Below, piece by piece: positions 47,253 through 56,868 of a stretch of DNA of 64,000 nucleotides. The stretch's first letter is position 1, and the number at the start of each line of letters is the position of its first letter. The stretch comes from Modestobacter sp. VKM Ac-2982 (GTDB lineage: Bacteria; Actinomycetota; Actinomycetes; Mycobacteriales; Geodermatophilaceae), in assembly GCF_026967935.1 (NCBI RefSeq), contig NZ_JAPVBL010000004.1, positions 522,660 through 586,659 of the forward strand, in the 5' to 3' direction. The position numbers and the translations under genes are program-made. The notes beneath the pieces are model-generated. The model was not told where the DNA came from. It saw only the letters and a program-made list of their open reading frames with translations, and made no database searches.

Positions 47253-48098
47253 TCAGTCCTGCTCCCCCGACCAGAGGACCCGCTGGGGGAACGGGATGGT
47301 CATGCCGGCCTGGTCCAGCGCGGACTTCACGGAGATGGCGACACCGCTGCGCACCCGCCAGCGGCTGGCGATGTCCGCGGGGTGCCAGTACCGCACCGCG
47401 AGGTTGATCGAGGAGTCGCCGAACTCCTCCACCCAGACCTCCGGGGCGGGGGCGTCCGCGACGCCGTCGGCGGCCGCGCACGCCTGCAGCAGCACCTCCC
47501 GGGCCCGGGTCAGGTCGGTGTCGTAGGCCAGCCCGACCGTGAGCGACGTCCGGCTCAGCGGGGTGCGGGTGTAGTTGATGATCGGGTTCTTCAGCACCTC
47601 GGCGTTGGGCAGGTAGACGATCAGGCCGTCGTAGGTCTGCAGCACCGTCGTCCGGAGGTTGACGTCGGTGACGACGCCCTCGAAGTCGCCGCTGGCGACC
47701 TGGTCGCCCAGCCGCAGGGGACGGCGGATCTGCAGCATCACCCCGGCGATCAGGTTCTGCAGCATGTCCTGGGCCGCGAACGCGATGGCGATGCCGCCCA
47801 CGCCGAGTGCACCGAGCAGCGGGCCGATCTGCACACCGAGCAGGCCCAGTGCGTAGACGACACCGAGGGCGACCGCGAGCAACCCGAGGAACCGGCCGGC
47901 GACGAGCCCGACGTGCCGGTTCCCGTCGCGGTCGACGGCCCGGACCAGCAGCCGCCGCAGCAGCACCGCGAGCAGGATGGAGGCGAGGAAGACCGCCAGC
48001 GCCTGGAAGACCTCGCTGACCGCGATGTCGTCCTCGACGACGACGTCGACGTCCTCGACCGCGGCCAGGACGTCGGTGAGGTGCAGAGCGACCGGCAT
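47253..48098 (-). CDS. MscS-family mechanosensitive ion channel
   Basis: 281 residues: three membrane segments, of which the third (LGALGVGGIAIAFAAQDMLQ) is the Gly/Ala-rich pore helix, then the beta domain (RRPLRLGDQVASGDFEGVVT, ending near LPNAEVLKNPIINY) and the cytoplasmic alpha/beta domain. It releases solutes during osmotic down-shock. Convergent with the DUF2993 gene. Confidence 0.92.
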   Translation of the reverse strand: MPVALHLTDVLAAVEDVDVVVEDDIAVSEVFQALAVFLASILLAVLLRRLLVRAVDRDGNRHVGLVAGRFLGLLAVALGVVYALGLLGVQIGPLLGALGVGGIAIAFAAQDMLQNLIAGVMLQIRRPLRLGDQVASGDFEGVVTDVNLRTTVLQTYDGLIVYLPNAEVLKNPIINYTRTPLSRTSLTVGLAYDTDLTRAREVLLQACAAADGVADAPAPEVWVEEFGDSSINLAVRYWHPADIASRWRVRSGVAISVKSALDQAGMTIPFPQRVLWSGEQD

Positions 48099-48218
48099 GC
48101 CGGGATGATGCTCCAGGAGGCCGGGGACCAGTCAGGCGCGTCGCCGGAGACCCTCGGGCCGGGCCGCAGGTGGCCGGCAGGTCACGCTGACGTGACACTT
48201 TCCCGACACCGGGCGCGG

Positions 48219-48234
48219 TGTGATGCAGATCACA
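48219..48234. promoter_or_regulatory. Perfect CRP/GlxR-type operator overlapping the lipoprotein promoter
   Basis: TGTGATGCAGATCACA is a perfect TGTGA-N6-TCACA palindrome. It ends 14 bases before the lipoprotein ATG. TACGCT (48236-48241) is a good -10 and would place transcription start on the ATG; the operator then covers about -29 to -14, a position from which a CRP-like protein would normally repress. Confidence 0.7.
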
Positions 48235-48247
48235 TTACGCTCCCGGT

Positions 48248-48724
48248 ATGGCCACTACTCCGACACGCACCCGCCGCCTGGCGTCCGGCCTCGCCGCCGC
48301 CGGCCTGCTGCTCGTCCCGCTCTCCGCATGCTCCGACGAGCCCGTGGACGACGCCACGACTGCGCTGGACACCGCGATCGAGACCCCCGCCGAGGAGGAG
48401 ACGAGCGAGCCGACGATGACGGAGGACTCCGCCACCGAGACCGATGCCATGGCGACCGAGACCGGCGGCGCCATGGCCACGGAGTCCGGCGTGGAGTGCT
48501 CGGGGAGCTCCTGCGTGGTCACGCTCTCCGGCGACGGCACCGAGGTCGAGGTCCTCGGCCAGACGGTCACCCTCGGGCAGGTTGAGAACGGTGAGGCCAC
48601 CGTCGGCATCGCCGGCCAGGAGGTCTCCTGCAGCGAGGGCGAGACCGTGTCGGCCGGGCCGCTGAGCCTCGAGTGCACGACCGTCACGCCCGAGAACGTC
48701 GTGATGACCGCGACCCTGGGCTGA
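48248..48724 (+). CDS. Secreted lipoprotein of unknown function
   Basis: 158 residues. A basic signal peptide ends in lipobox LSAC (Cys about residue 28), followed by a 50-residue Thr/Glu/Ala-rich acidic linker and a small domain with four cysteines (GVECSGSSCVVTLSG, then EVSCSEGE and LECTTV), probably two disulfides. The start ATG appears to be the first transcribed base. It is probably controlled by a cAMP receptor-type regulator, judging from the operator upstream. Family not recognised. Confidence 0.8.
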   Translation: MATTPTRTRRLASGLAAAGLLLVPLSACSDEPVDDATTALDTAIETPAEEETSEPTMTEDSATETDAMATETGGAMATESGVECSGSSCVVTLSGDGTEVEVLGQTVTLGQVENGEATVGIAGQEVSCSEGETVSAGPLSLECTTVTPENVVMTATLG

Positions 48725-48762
48725 CCGGGCACTCTCGCAGCGGCACCCCCGTCGGAGGCGGG

Positions 48763-48789
48763 CGGGGGCCGACCTCGGGTCGGCCCCCG
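48763..48789. terminator. Hairpin between convergent genes
   Basis: CGGGGGCCGACC (48763-48774) pairs exactly with 48778-48789 over loop TCG. It lies 39 bases after the lipoprotein stop and 17 bases before the next convergent gene ends. Confidence 0.8.
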
Positions 48790-48805
48790 TCCGGCGCGGA
48801 GACGT

Positions 48806-49222
48806 TCAGGCCACGGTGATGCCGGTCAGGTCGGCGAGCTCGGCGGCCGAGACGGCGACCCCCTCCTCTCCGGCGAACAGCTCCAGCTCGGCGATCAGCC
48901 CGGCCACGACGTGCAGCACGACGTGCACATCCGGGTGCACTGGAGTCCTGCTCCAGGCGTCGACCTGGACGTGGTCAGACCGGTCGACCTCTGAGAGCTG
49001 GCGCGTGCGAGCCTCCGCCACGGGCGGCCCTTCGCTGAGCAACCGGACCGACGAACACCCGCACCGGCAGCTGGCCGTGACGGCGGCAGTGTTCAGTTGG
49101 CGCTGCAGCACCGGGTCACCGACGGCGCCGACCAGCGTCTCGAGCAGCCGACGCTCCGCTGCGGACAGGTCGCGCGGGCTCTGAAGGTCCTGCCACACCG
49201 GCTGGCCCACGTCCACCGGCAC
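48806..49222 (-). CDS. Conserved hypothetical protein with CxCxCSSV motif
   Basis: 138 residues. The centre reads TASCRCGCSSVRLL, three closely spaced cysteines, followed by a strand-rich half (VHPDVHVVLHVVAGLIAELE) that resembles proteins annotated only as hypothetical in high-GC actinobacteria. Start GTG/ATG near 49222. It lies just outside the left end of the integrated element. Confidence 0.6.
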   Translation of the reverse strand: MPVDVGQPVWQDLQSPRDLSAAERRLLETLVGAVGDPVLQRQLNTAAVTASCRCGCSSVRLLSEGPPVAEARTRQLSEVDRSDHVQVDAWSRTPVHPDVHVVLHVVAGLIAELELFAGEEGVAVSAAELADLTGITVA

Positions 49223-49290
49223 AGCATGGCGCGTGGAGGTCGGCCAGTCGCCTGTTTTCGTGCGTCCCCGACCTGCGGCGCCGCGTGAGA

Positions 49291-49309
49291 TCAGACGTTG
49301 ACGCGGAAC
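49291..49309. repeat. Left attachment-like repeat (duplicate of the ychF 3' end)
   Basis: TCAGACGTTGACGCGGAAC, matching the ychF end TCAGACGTTGAACCGGAAC at 52140 with two mismatches. Read on the minus strand it encodes F-R-V-N-V-stop, versus F-R-F-N-V-stop in ychF. Confidence 0.75.
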
Positions 49310-49593
49310 GTTGACGGGGTGAGTGACCTTGCATGACTGACGCTGAGGATGGCCGCTGACCAGCGGCTATCCCGTTGGTCGCCGTTGGAGCTGAACGACC
49401 GAAATCGGGTGTCTTGCGGACTTCTTGCGGACTGGCTGCGGACCGGCCCACACCTTGGTGACCGCGAGCGTGGGGCGATCCGAGGTCGTCGGCGAGCGCG
49501 CGGGGGCCGAGGCCACGCGCGTGTACCACCCCGTTGAGCTACGAACTGGTGCAGGCCCTTAGCAACCGCAGGGGCATCGCGAACACTTCGCTC

Positions 49594-50766
49594 ATGGAGA
49601 CCCGGCTGGCGCCGACGGTGATGACGGCCGGCTCGAACTGTCACCGATGCTCGTCGCCGGTCGCGACTGGCGACCTCGCGTGGCAGGCCACCGCCGGACA
49701 GGACAACCGCGGCTGCCTCTGCCTGGCATGTGCACGTCCCCTCGCCACAGGCCGTCCCGGCGCGTCGGCGGAGTTGGAGGCGATGCGCCGAATGCGGACG
49801 GAACCGATCGTCAAGCCAGCCCGGCCGGCGCCGCCGCGCATCGCCGTGCGCACCGCGGCGCCCGGACAGGCGCGCACCTCCCCGGTGGCCCTGCGGCCCG
49901 GGAGGAGCACGGCGCCCAACGTGCGACGGTGGCGTAAGCGGTTGGCGCTGAGCTTCCTGACGGTCTTCGTTACCGCACCACTAACTGCAGCCGGCCCGGT
50001 CGGGCAGGTGCTCGCGGCGCTCATTGGCTTTCCCGCAGTCGCTCTGTTCTGGGTGTCCGTCATCGGGCTACCAGTCGCAGTCATTCGTACCCGCTGGAGC
50101 TCACGCCGAGAACCGGCATTGGACCGGCAGCCGGCCCGCTCGTCGACGTTGGCGGCCGCTGCCGCGACCCCGCGCCCCGGCGCCTCCATGGGTGGACAGG
50201 CGCGTGTGGCCGGCGCCGAAGACAACTGGGTCAAAGGCGTTCGCGGTGAACAAGCCGTCGGGGCTGCCCTAGACAGCACCGGTCTGTCGGTGTTGCACGA
50301 CCGGCGCCTCCGCGCCGGCTCTGCCGCCAACATCGACCACCTGATCGTGGCCGCCGACGCCGTCTATGTCGTTGACGCCAAGAACCTCGCCGGCTCCCTG
50401 ACAACGACCGGCGACCAGTTGCGCGTCGGCGGTCGTGACCGCGGCAAGCTGCTCGATGGGGTGCAACGTCAGGCCGAGGAGGTGGCGGCGGCACTGAGCC
50501 GCCTGGGAGTCACCGCTCCGGTGCGGCCGGTGCTGTGCCTGACCGGTGCCGCTCGACCAGCCGGGATTCAACTGGCCTCCGGCGTTCTCCTCACCACGCC
50601 CGAGACCGTGGCCCCGATGGTCACGCTGCCCGGCCTGCTCGACATCGATGACCGGGCCCGAATCGCCGACCTGCTCGCCTGGGCATTTCCCCCCGCCGTT
50701 GAGAGAGCCATGCCGGTCATTTCGCTAGGCGCCCCGGAGGTCGGCGTTCTCCCATCCGCGTCGTGA
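49594..50766 (+). CDS. NERD (nuclease-related) domain protein with N-terminal zinc-binding motif
   Basis: About 390 residues. An N-terminal CHRCSSPVATGD...CLCLACA looks like a zinc knuckle; a membrane hairpin follows (LSFLTVFVTAPLTAA and VLAALIGFPAVALFWVSVIG); then the NERD domain with GVRGEQAVGAALD (Glu), NIDHLIVAADAVYVVDAKN (Asp and D-x-K), a PD-(D/E)xK nuclease pattern. NERD proteins are found in mobile and defence loci, though function is unproven. The start is uncertain: TTG 49534, ATG 49594 or ATG 49621. It is the cargo gene of the integrated element. Confidence 0.72.
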   Translation: METRLAPTVMTAGSNCHRCSSPVATGDLAWQATAGQDNRGCLCLACARPLATGRPGASAELEAMRRMRTEPIVKPARPAPPRIAVRTAAPGQARTSPVALRPGRSTAPNVRRWRKRLALSFLTVFVTAPLTAAGPVGQVLAALIGFPAVALFWVSVIGLPVAVIRTRWSSRREPALDRQPARSSTLAAAAATPRPGASMGGQARVAGAEDNWVKGVRGEQAVGAALDSTGLSVLHDRRLRAGSAANIDHLIVAADAVYVVDAKNLAGSLTTTGDQLRVGGRDRGKLLDGVQRQAEEVAAALSRLGVTAPVRPVLCLTGAARPAGIQLASGVLLTTPETVAPMVTLPGLLDIDDRARIADLLAWAFPPAVERAMPVISLGAPEVGVLPSAS

Positions 50767-50870
50767 CGGTCGCCTCGGGAGGGACCGCACACGCCGAGCC
50801 GCAAGCCGCCGCCGCGGCACATGGTCGAATGGTCGAATCTCAGTCGAAGCAGCATGCCCGCGAATCAATC

Positions 50871-50898
50871 TTGACTCGCTTGCTCGCTTTGGTAGAGG
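50871..50898 (+). promoter_or_regulatory. Possible integrase promoter
   Basis: TTGACT (50871-50876) and TAGAGG (50893-50898) are separated by 16 bases, about 100 bases before the integrase ATG. The rest of 50767-51000 shows no gene. Confidence 0.35.
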
Positions 50899-51000
50899 GG
50901 CAGCCGGTGAGTCCACAGATCGGCGGTCCGGCCATGGCACAGCGTCGGTCGCTCGCGGCAGGCTGACCTCCGAGCAGGGGCTGAGCAGCCGAGGAGAGAC

Positions 51001-52109
51001 ATGGCGAGCATCGCGCGGCGACCCGACGGCACGTACCGCCCGCGGTACCGCGACGCCGACGGCGAGGAGCACGCCCGGCACTTCAAGCGGAAGGCCGACG
51101 CGCAGCGCTGGCTCGACGACCCCACCGCCGCCGTCGTCACCGGCACCTACGTCGACCCCAAGGCCGGCCGGATCACCCTCTCGGCGTTCTACGCCGTCTG
51201 GGCCGCTCGCCAGGTGTGGGCCCCGGCACCGAGCTGGCGATGAGCCTCGCCGTCCGGACGGCCACCTTCGCCAATGTCGAGCTGCGGTTGCTCCGGCGCT
51301 CGCGCGTCGAGTCGTGGGTCAAGCAGATGACCGCGGCCGGTCTGGCTTCGGGCACCGTGCACACCCGGGTGCAGAACGTACGGAGCGTCCCGCGCGGCGC
51401 CGTCCGGGACCGGGTGATCGCCACCGACCCCAGCGACGGGGTGACACTCCCCCGCCGCCGGCGCCGCGAGCACGCCATGAACATCCCCACGCCGCCCCAG
51501 GTCGGCGCCCTGCTCACGGCCGCAGACGAGCGGTTCGCCGCCTTCGTTGCCGTCTGCGCGTTCGGTGGCCTCCGGCTCGGCGAGGCGGCTGCGCTTCAGG
51601 TCGGCGACGTCGACTTCCTCCGCCGCCGGGTGGTCGTCAGCCGCCAGGTGCAGCGCGGACCCAACGGCACGGCCGAGCTGCGGGCACCCAAACACCGCTC
51701 AGAACGGACGGTCGTCGTCCCCGACAGGCTGCTCACCCTCATCGCCGGGCACGTCGAGCGGCACCTGACCGCCGGCGGACCGGACCGCTGGCTCTTCCCC
51801 ACCCCGACCGGCACGCCGCCGCACCAGAACACCGTCGGCCACCAGTGGCGCAAGGCGCTCTCAGCGGCCGGGCTGACCGGCTTGCGGTTACACGACCTCC
51901 GGCACTTCTTCGCCTCCGGCCTCATCGCCTCCGGCTGCGATGTGGTCACCGTCCAGCGCGCCCTCGGGCACGCCTCGGCGACCACCACGTTGAACACCTA
52001 CGGACACCTGTGGCCCGACGCGGACGACCGCACACGCGCCGCCACGGACGGCCTGATGTCCGCAGCACTGGACGATCCTGCGAGCTCTCTGCGGACCGGA
52101 AGCCCCTAG
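51001..52109 (+). pseudogene. Tyrosine recombinase/integrase, split by a 1-base deletion
   Basis: Residues up to about 73 (ASIARRPDGTYRPRYRDADG, the N-terminal arm-binding domain) are in one frame and the rest in another. The shift is at the C4 run 51221-51224: with five C the codons read TGG GCC CCC GGC ACC and join the frames as QVWAPGTELAM. The catalytic domain is complete: GLRLGEAAAL (Arg), LHDLRHFFAS (His-x-x-Arg), LGHASATTTLNTYGHL (His and the nucleophile Tyr). As written, the protein stops at 80 residues. ATG 51001 follows GAGGAGAGAC. It ends 31 bases from the ychF end, as expected for a site-specific integrase. Confidence 0.85.
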
Positions 52110-52139
52110 CAGGCTATTGACCTGCGGGTTCAGTTCAAG

Positions 52140-53213
<1,074 letters not shown>

Positions 53214-53234
53214 GGAGAGCCAGCTTACGGGCCG

Positions 53235-53262
53235 TTGACGTACTCCCCCGGTGGGCGAGGAT
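53235..53262 (+). promoter_or_regulatory. Possible leaderless promoter of the cupin gene
   Basis: TTGACG (53235-53240), a 16-base spacer and GAGGAT (53257-53262), whose end is six bases from the ATG at 53269. GAGGAT could instead act as a ribosome site. Confidence 0.4.
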
Positions 53263-53268
53263 GGCCAG

Positions 53269-53628
53269 ATGCCCGAACCCGTCGATCTCGCCGCCGTCCT
53301 CAGCACCGTCGACCAGCCGTGGTCGCCCCGCACCGTGGCCGTGTTGAACGACTACGACCTGCGCGTCGTGCACACCCGCGGCGAGTTCACCCGGCACAGC
53401 CACCCGGAGACCGACGAGGTGTTCCTCGTCCTCTCCGGCTCGCTCACCATCCGAATGGACGACGGCGACGTCACCCTCGGCGCGGGCCAGCTGTACGTCG
53501 TGCCGAAGGGCACCCCGCACCAGCCGTACAGCCCGGACGGCGCCCAGGTGCTGCTGGTCGAGCCGAGCGCGACGGTCAACACCGGCGACACCCCCAGCGA
53601 GCTGACCGCCGAGCGCGGGGTCGTCTGA
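53269..53628 (+). CDS. Small cupin-domain protein
   Basis: 119 residues. The two cupin motifs are visible: RHSHPETDEVFLVLSGSLTI (H-x-H...E) and YVVPKGTPHQPYSP with the final His. Metal-binding residues are thus present, but the family has many activities. Single gene, divergent from ychF. Confidence 0.85.
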   Translation: MPEPVDLAAVLSTVDQPWSPRTVAVLNDYDLRVVHTRGEFTRHSHPETDEVFLVLSGSLTIRMDDGDVTLGAGQLYVVPKGTPHQPYSPDGAQVLLVEPSATVNTGDTPSELTAERGVV

Positions 53629-53654
53629 GCGCAGGGTCGTCTGAGCGCAGGCCG

Positions 53655-54854
53655 CTACAGCGGTGGTCCGATGAGGATCTCGGTGTCGTCGGGGCGGTAG
53701 GTGCGCCATCGTCCGCCGGGATCGCGTTCGACCCGGAAGCCGTGGTGGACCTTGGTGTGGTGCCGTTCGCACAACAGGGCTGAGTTCTGCAGCGCCGTCT
53801 CTCCACCGTGCAGCCAGTGGATGAGGTGGTGCACGTCGCACCACCATGACGGGGCGCCGCATCCGGCGAACACGCAGGACTTGTCCCGCCGCTCCACCGC
53901 CTTGCGCAGGCCCGGGGTGACCACCCGGTGATCTCTCCCGAGATCCAGCGGCACGCCATCGGGCCCCATCACGATCCGGGAGATGCTGCCGTCACAGGCC
54001 AGGTAACGGGCCCGCGCCGCAGAGATCATCGCCCCGAACCCCATCTCCGCAGCACCGGAACCGGTCGCCGGGTCGACCAGGTCCTCCAGGTCGATGCCCA
54101 CCACCACATGCGGCTTCACCGTCCGCAGGATCGGCAGGTTCCCCGACGCCAGCTGGTTGTCACACAGCTGCACGAAGGCATCGCCGTTCTGCTGGGCGCG
54201 GGTGCGGTCATCGCCCTTGGGGCGGTCGGCCTGCACGATCGACTCGATCGCCGCCTGCGCCTTCTCCCCACCGACGGCATCCAGCTCGAAGCGGCCGGTG
54301 ACGGTCCCGTCGGCGTGCTTGACCATCGTCAACCGCCGGCCCTCCGTCGGGTCCGGCTCCGGGCCATCGGGATCGAGGGCGTCGTCGAAGGCCTGCACCG
54401 CGGCGGCCAGCGACTCGTGCGGGGACTCCGTGGCCACCCGCGCCCACACCTGGTCGAAGGCACCCAGGTCGATGCCCTGCTCCTCGGCCTGCGCGACCTC
54501 ACCGGCGCCGATCTTCTCCGCCACCACGTTCACCTGCGCCGCCGTGATCTCACCGCCGGCGAACCCGGCCGCCAGCGCCGGGAAGTACTCCAGCACCCGC
54601 CCCGACCGCACGACCCGCGACGCCTCCGTCTGCGACAACCGGGGATGACCGATCAGCCACGACCGCATGCTCTTTAGCCCGTCGCGCTCGGCGGCCTGCG
54701 TGGTCTCCGCCCGGCGCACCGTGCGGGTCAACTCCGCCGCGACCCGATTGCCGAGCTGCACCAGCATCGTCGTCCGGTCCAGCACCTGCGCATCGGACAG
54801 CAGGTGCAGATCGTCGGCCGCCAAGGCGTCCAGAGCTGACTGCACCTCGCTCAC
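53655..54854 (-). CDS. DUF222 / HNH endonuclease domain protein (13E12 type)
   Basis: 399 residues: a helical DUF222 domain (about 1-290) and a C-terminal HNH nuclease domain with CDVHHLIHWLHGGETALQNS and LLCERHHTKVH, the His-Asn-His core plus zinc-binding cysteines. Such proteins are multicopy in actinobacteria. GTG 54854 follows GGGAGG with ideal spacing. A near-perfect SOS box lies just upstream, so LexA probably represses it. Confidence 0.88.
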   Translation of the reverse strand: MSEVQSALDALAADDLHLLSDAQVLDRTTMLVQLGNRVAAELTRTVRRAETTQAAERDGLKSMRSWLIGHPRLSQTEASRVVRSGRVLEYFPALAAGFAGGEITAAQVNVVAEKIGAGEVAQAEEQGIDLGAFDQVWARVATESPHESLAAAVQAFDDALDPDGPEPDPTEGRRLTMVKHADGTVTGRFELDAVGGEKAQAAIESIVQADRPKGDDRTRAQQNGDAFVQLCDNQLASGNLPILRTVKPHVVVGIDLEDLVDPATGSGAAEMGFGAMISAARARYLACDGSISRIVMGPDGVPLDLGRDHRVVTPGLRKAVERRDKSCVFAGCGAPSWWCDVHHLIHWLHGGETALQNSALLCERHHTKVHHGFRVERDPGGRWRTYRPDDTEILIGPPL

Positions 54855-54872
54855 GAACACCTCCCGACGCAT

Positions 54873-54888
54873 TCGAACGTGTGTACGA
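54873..54888. promoter_or_regulatory. SOS (LexA) box upstream of the DUF222/HNH gene
   Basis: TCGAACGTGTGTACGA matches the actinobacterial LexA site TCGAAC-N4-GTTCGA at all but one position, and the palindrome extends outward (GCATTCG...CGAATGC). It is centred about 26 bases before the start codon. Confidence 0.75.
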
Positions 54889-54988
54889 ATGCTATCGCCC
54901 GAGGGGTGCCTCCACAACCCGAATCCGCAGGTCAGACGCTTGTCCACAGATGCCCGCAGCACCTTGACAGGGCAACTGGGAGCCTCGG

Positions 54989-55627
54989 TCAGCCAGCCGA
55001 TCCGGGTCCCGGCAGCAGGCCGCGCTCGACGGCCACCAGGACCGCCCGGGTGCGGTCGTCGACCCCGAGCTTGGCGAACACCCGGAGCAGGTGCGTCTTC
55101 ACCGTCGCCTCACCGATGAACAGCTCCCGGCCGATGTCGGCGTTGGTCAGCCCGCGCGCCACCCCGGACAGCACCTGAAGCTCCCGGGCCGTCGGCGTCT
55201 CGACCGCCGGCGCCCGCATCCGTGAGACAAGCCGGGCCGCGACCGGTGGCGCCAGCACCGTCTCCCCGCGGGCGGCAGCACGCACCGCGTCGGCAAGCTG
55301 CGGCAGCGGGGTGTCCTTGAGCAGGTAGCCGGTCGCCCCGGCCTCGACCGCGCGCACGATGTCGGCGTCGGTGTCGTAGGTGGTCAGCACCAGCACCCGC
55401 ACGCCGGGGTGCGCGGCCGCGATCCGGCCGGTGGCCGTCACGCCGTCCATCCGGGGCATCCGCAGGTCCATCAGGACGACGTCCGGCTCGTGCTCGGCGA
55501 CCGCCGCGAGCGCCGCCAGCCCGTCGCCGGCCTCGGCCACCACCTCCAGGTCCGGCTGGGCGGCCAGCCAGCCGACGAGCCCGCCACGCACGACGGGGTG
55601 GTCGTCCACCACCACGATAGTGATCAC
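54989..55627 (-). CDS. NarL/LuxR-family response regulator
   Basis: 212 residues: a receiver domain with the phospho-acceptor Asp in VVLMDLRMPRMDGV, the Thr in LVLTTYDTDAD and the Lys in YLLKDTPLPQ, then a LuxR HTH (PTARELQVLSGVARGLTNAD...GEATVKTHLLRV). It forms a two-component system with the histidine kinase whose stop it overlaps. The likely target is the adjacent ABC-2 exporter operon. Confidence 0.92.
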   Translation of the reverse strand: MITIVVVDDHPVVRGGLVGWLAAQPDLEVVAEAGDGLAALAAVAEHEPDVVLMDLRMPRMDGVTATGRIAAAHPGVRVLVLTTYDTDADIVRAVEAGATGYLLKDTPLPQLADAVRAAARGETVLAPPVAARLVSRMRAPAVETPTARELQVLSGVARGLTNADIGRELFIGEATVKTHLLRVFAKLGVDDRTRAVLVAVERGLLPGPGSAG

Positions 55628-56868
55628 CGCGCCGGCACCCGCACCGTCACCCGGGTGCCCGCACCCGGCGCCGAGACGACCTCGACGCCACCGCCCACCT
55701 GCTCGGCCCGGTCCCGCAGCCCGGCCAGCCCCACCCCGGCCGCCGCCTCCGGCTCGAAGCCCACCCCGTCGTCCTCGACGTGCACCGACACCTGCGCTGC
55801 CTCCCCCGTCCCCACCCGGCTGACCCGCAGCACCACCGCGCTGGCCGCGGCGTGCCGGCGCACGTTGGCCAGCGCCTCCTGCGCGCCCCGCAGCAGCACG
55901 ATCTCCTCCGCCCGGGTCAGACCCGCGTCGTCGGCGAGCGCAGCGGTGTCCAGCCGCGTCGCCAGGCCGGTCTCCCGGCCGAACCGCTCGGCGAGCCGCG
56001 CCAACGCCTCGACCAGCGTCGCCGAGTCCAGCGCCACCGGGGCGAAGGCGGCGACCATCGCCCGGGCCTCCGCCAGGTTCTCCCGGGCGACCTCCTCGAT
56101 CAGCGCCACCCGCTCCCCCGCCGCGCCCGGGTCACCGGGCAGCTGCCCGGCGGCGGTCTGGGCCAGGACGACGATGCTCGTGTAGCCCTGCGCCAGGGTG
56201 TCGTGCACCTCGCGGGCCCACCGCTCCCGCTCCGCGGCGACGCCCTGTTCGCGGTGCGCCGCGGCGAGCTCGGCGCGGGTCGCCTCCAGCTCCCGGATCA
56301 GCAGCGCCCGCTCGCGGCTCTGCTCCAGCACCCGGGTGACCCACAGGCCCATCGCCACGCTGAAGGCCGCCCCGACCAGGGTCTGTCCCGGCCCGGACAT
56401 CGGCTCGGTGCCCTCTGACCAGTGCACCAGCGGGCCCAGGGTGGCCGCGATGGTCAGCGCGCCGGTCCAGCACAGCCCCACGACGGCGGACTCCGCCAGG
56501 AACCAGACCTGCGGGAACGCCAGGAACATCAGGAAGAGCAGCTCGGGGAACTCCCAGGCGAGCACCCCGACCACCCCGACGAGCACCGCCAGGTAGGCGG
56601 TGGCCCGGCGCTGGTCGCGGCTGCTGACGGCGGGCGCGCCGAGCGTCGCGTAGGCCACCAGCAGCACGCCGAGGGCGCTGAGCAGCACCGCCCGGGAGCC
56701 GACGTCGCTCAGCAACGTGTCCAGGACCGCCAGCGTGAGGAACAGCCCGAAGGCGACGTGCAGCACCAGCACGGTGACCCGCCACCCCCGTTCGGACAGC
56801 GGCGGTCCGCCGTCGTCCCCACCGGGCGTGGGGACGACGGCGGACCGGAGCCGGGAACCGACGGTCAT
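55624..56868 (-). CDS. Sensor histidine kinase, HisKA_3 type
   Basis: 414 residues: five or six membrane segments in the first 190 residues, a short coiled linker (RELEATRAELAAAHREQG), a HisKA_3 dimer region with the phospho-His in REVHDTLAQGYTSIVVLAQ, and a HATPase_c domain (ALANVRRHAAAS, VEDDGVGFEP, GVGLAGLRDRAEQ). It lacks a large sensing domain, so the signal is probably sensed in the membrane, as in exporter-linked DesK/LiaS-like systems. It overlaps the ABC-2 permease stop (ATGA). Confidence 0.92.
   Translation of the reverse strand: MTVGSRLRSAVVPTPGGDDGGPPLSERGWRVTVLVLHVAFGLFLTLAVLDTLLSDVGSRAVLLSALGVLLVAYATLGAPAVSSRDQRRATAYLAVLVGVVGVLAWEFPELLFLMFLAFPQVWFLAESAVVGLCWTGALTIAATLGPLVHWSEGTEPMSGPGQTLVGAAFSVAMGLWVTRVLEQSRERALLIRELEATRAELAAAHREQGVAAERERWAREVHDTLAQGYTSIVVLAQTAAGQLPGDPGAAGERVALIEEVARENLAEARAMVAAFAPVALDSATLVEALARLAERFGRETGLATRLDTAALADDAGLTRAEEIVLLRGAQEALANVRRHAAASAVVLRVSRVGTGEAAQVSVHVEDDGVGFEPEAAAGVGLAGLRDRAEQVGGGVEVVSAPGAGTRVTVRVPAR

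Noticed and set aside
49510..49550. tRNA D-arm-like sequence on the minus strand (GTAGCTCAACGGGGTGG) inside the integrated element
   Set aside because: No acceptor or T-arm partner is present. It could be a relic but cannot be supported as a tRNA or attachment site.
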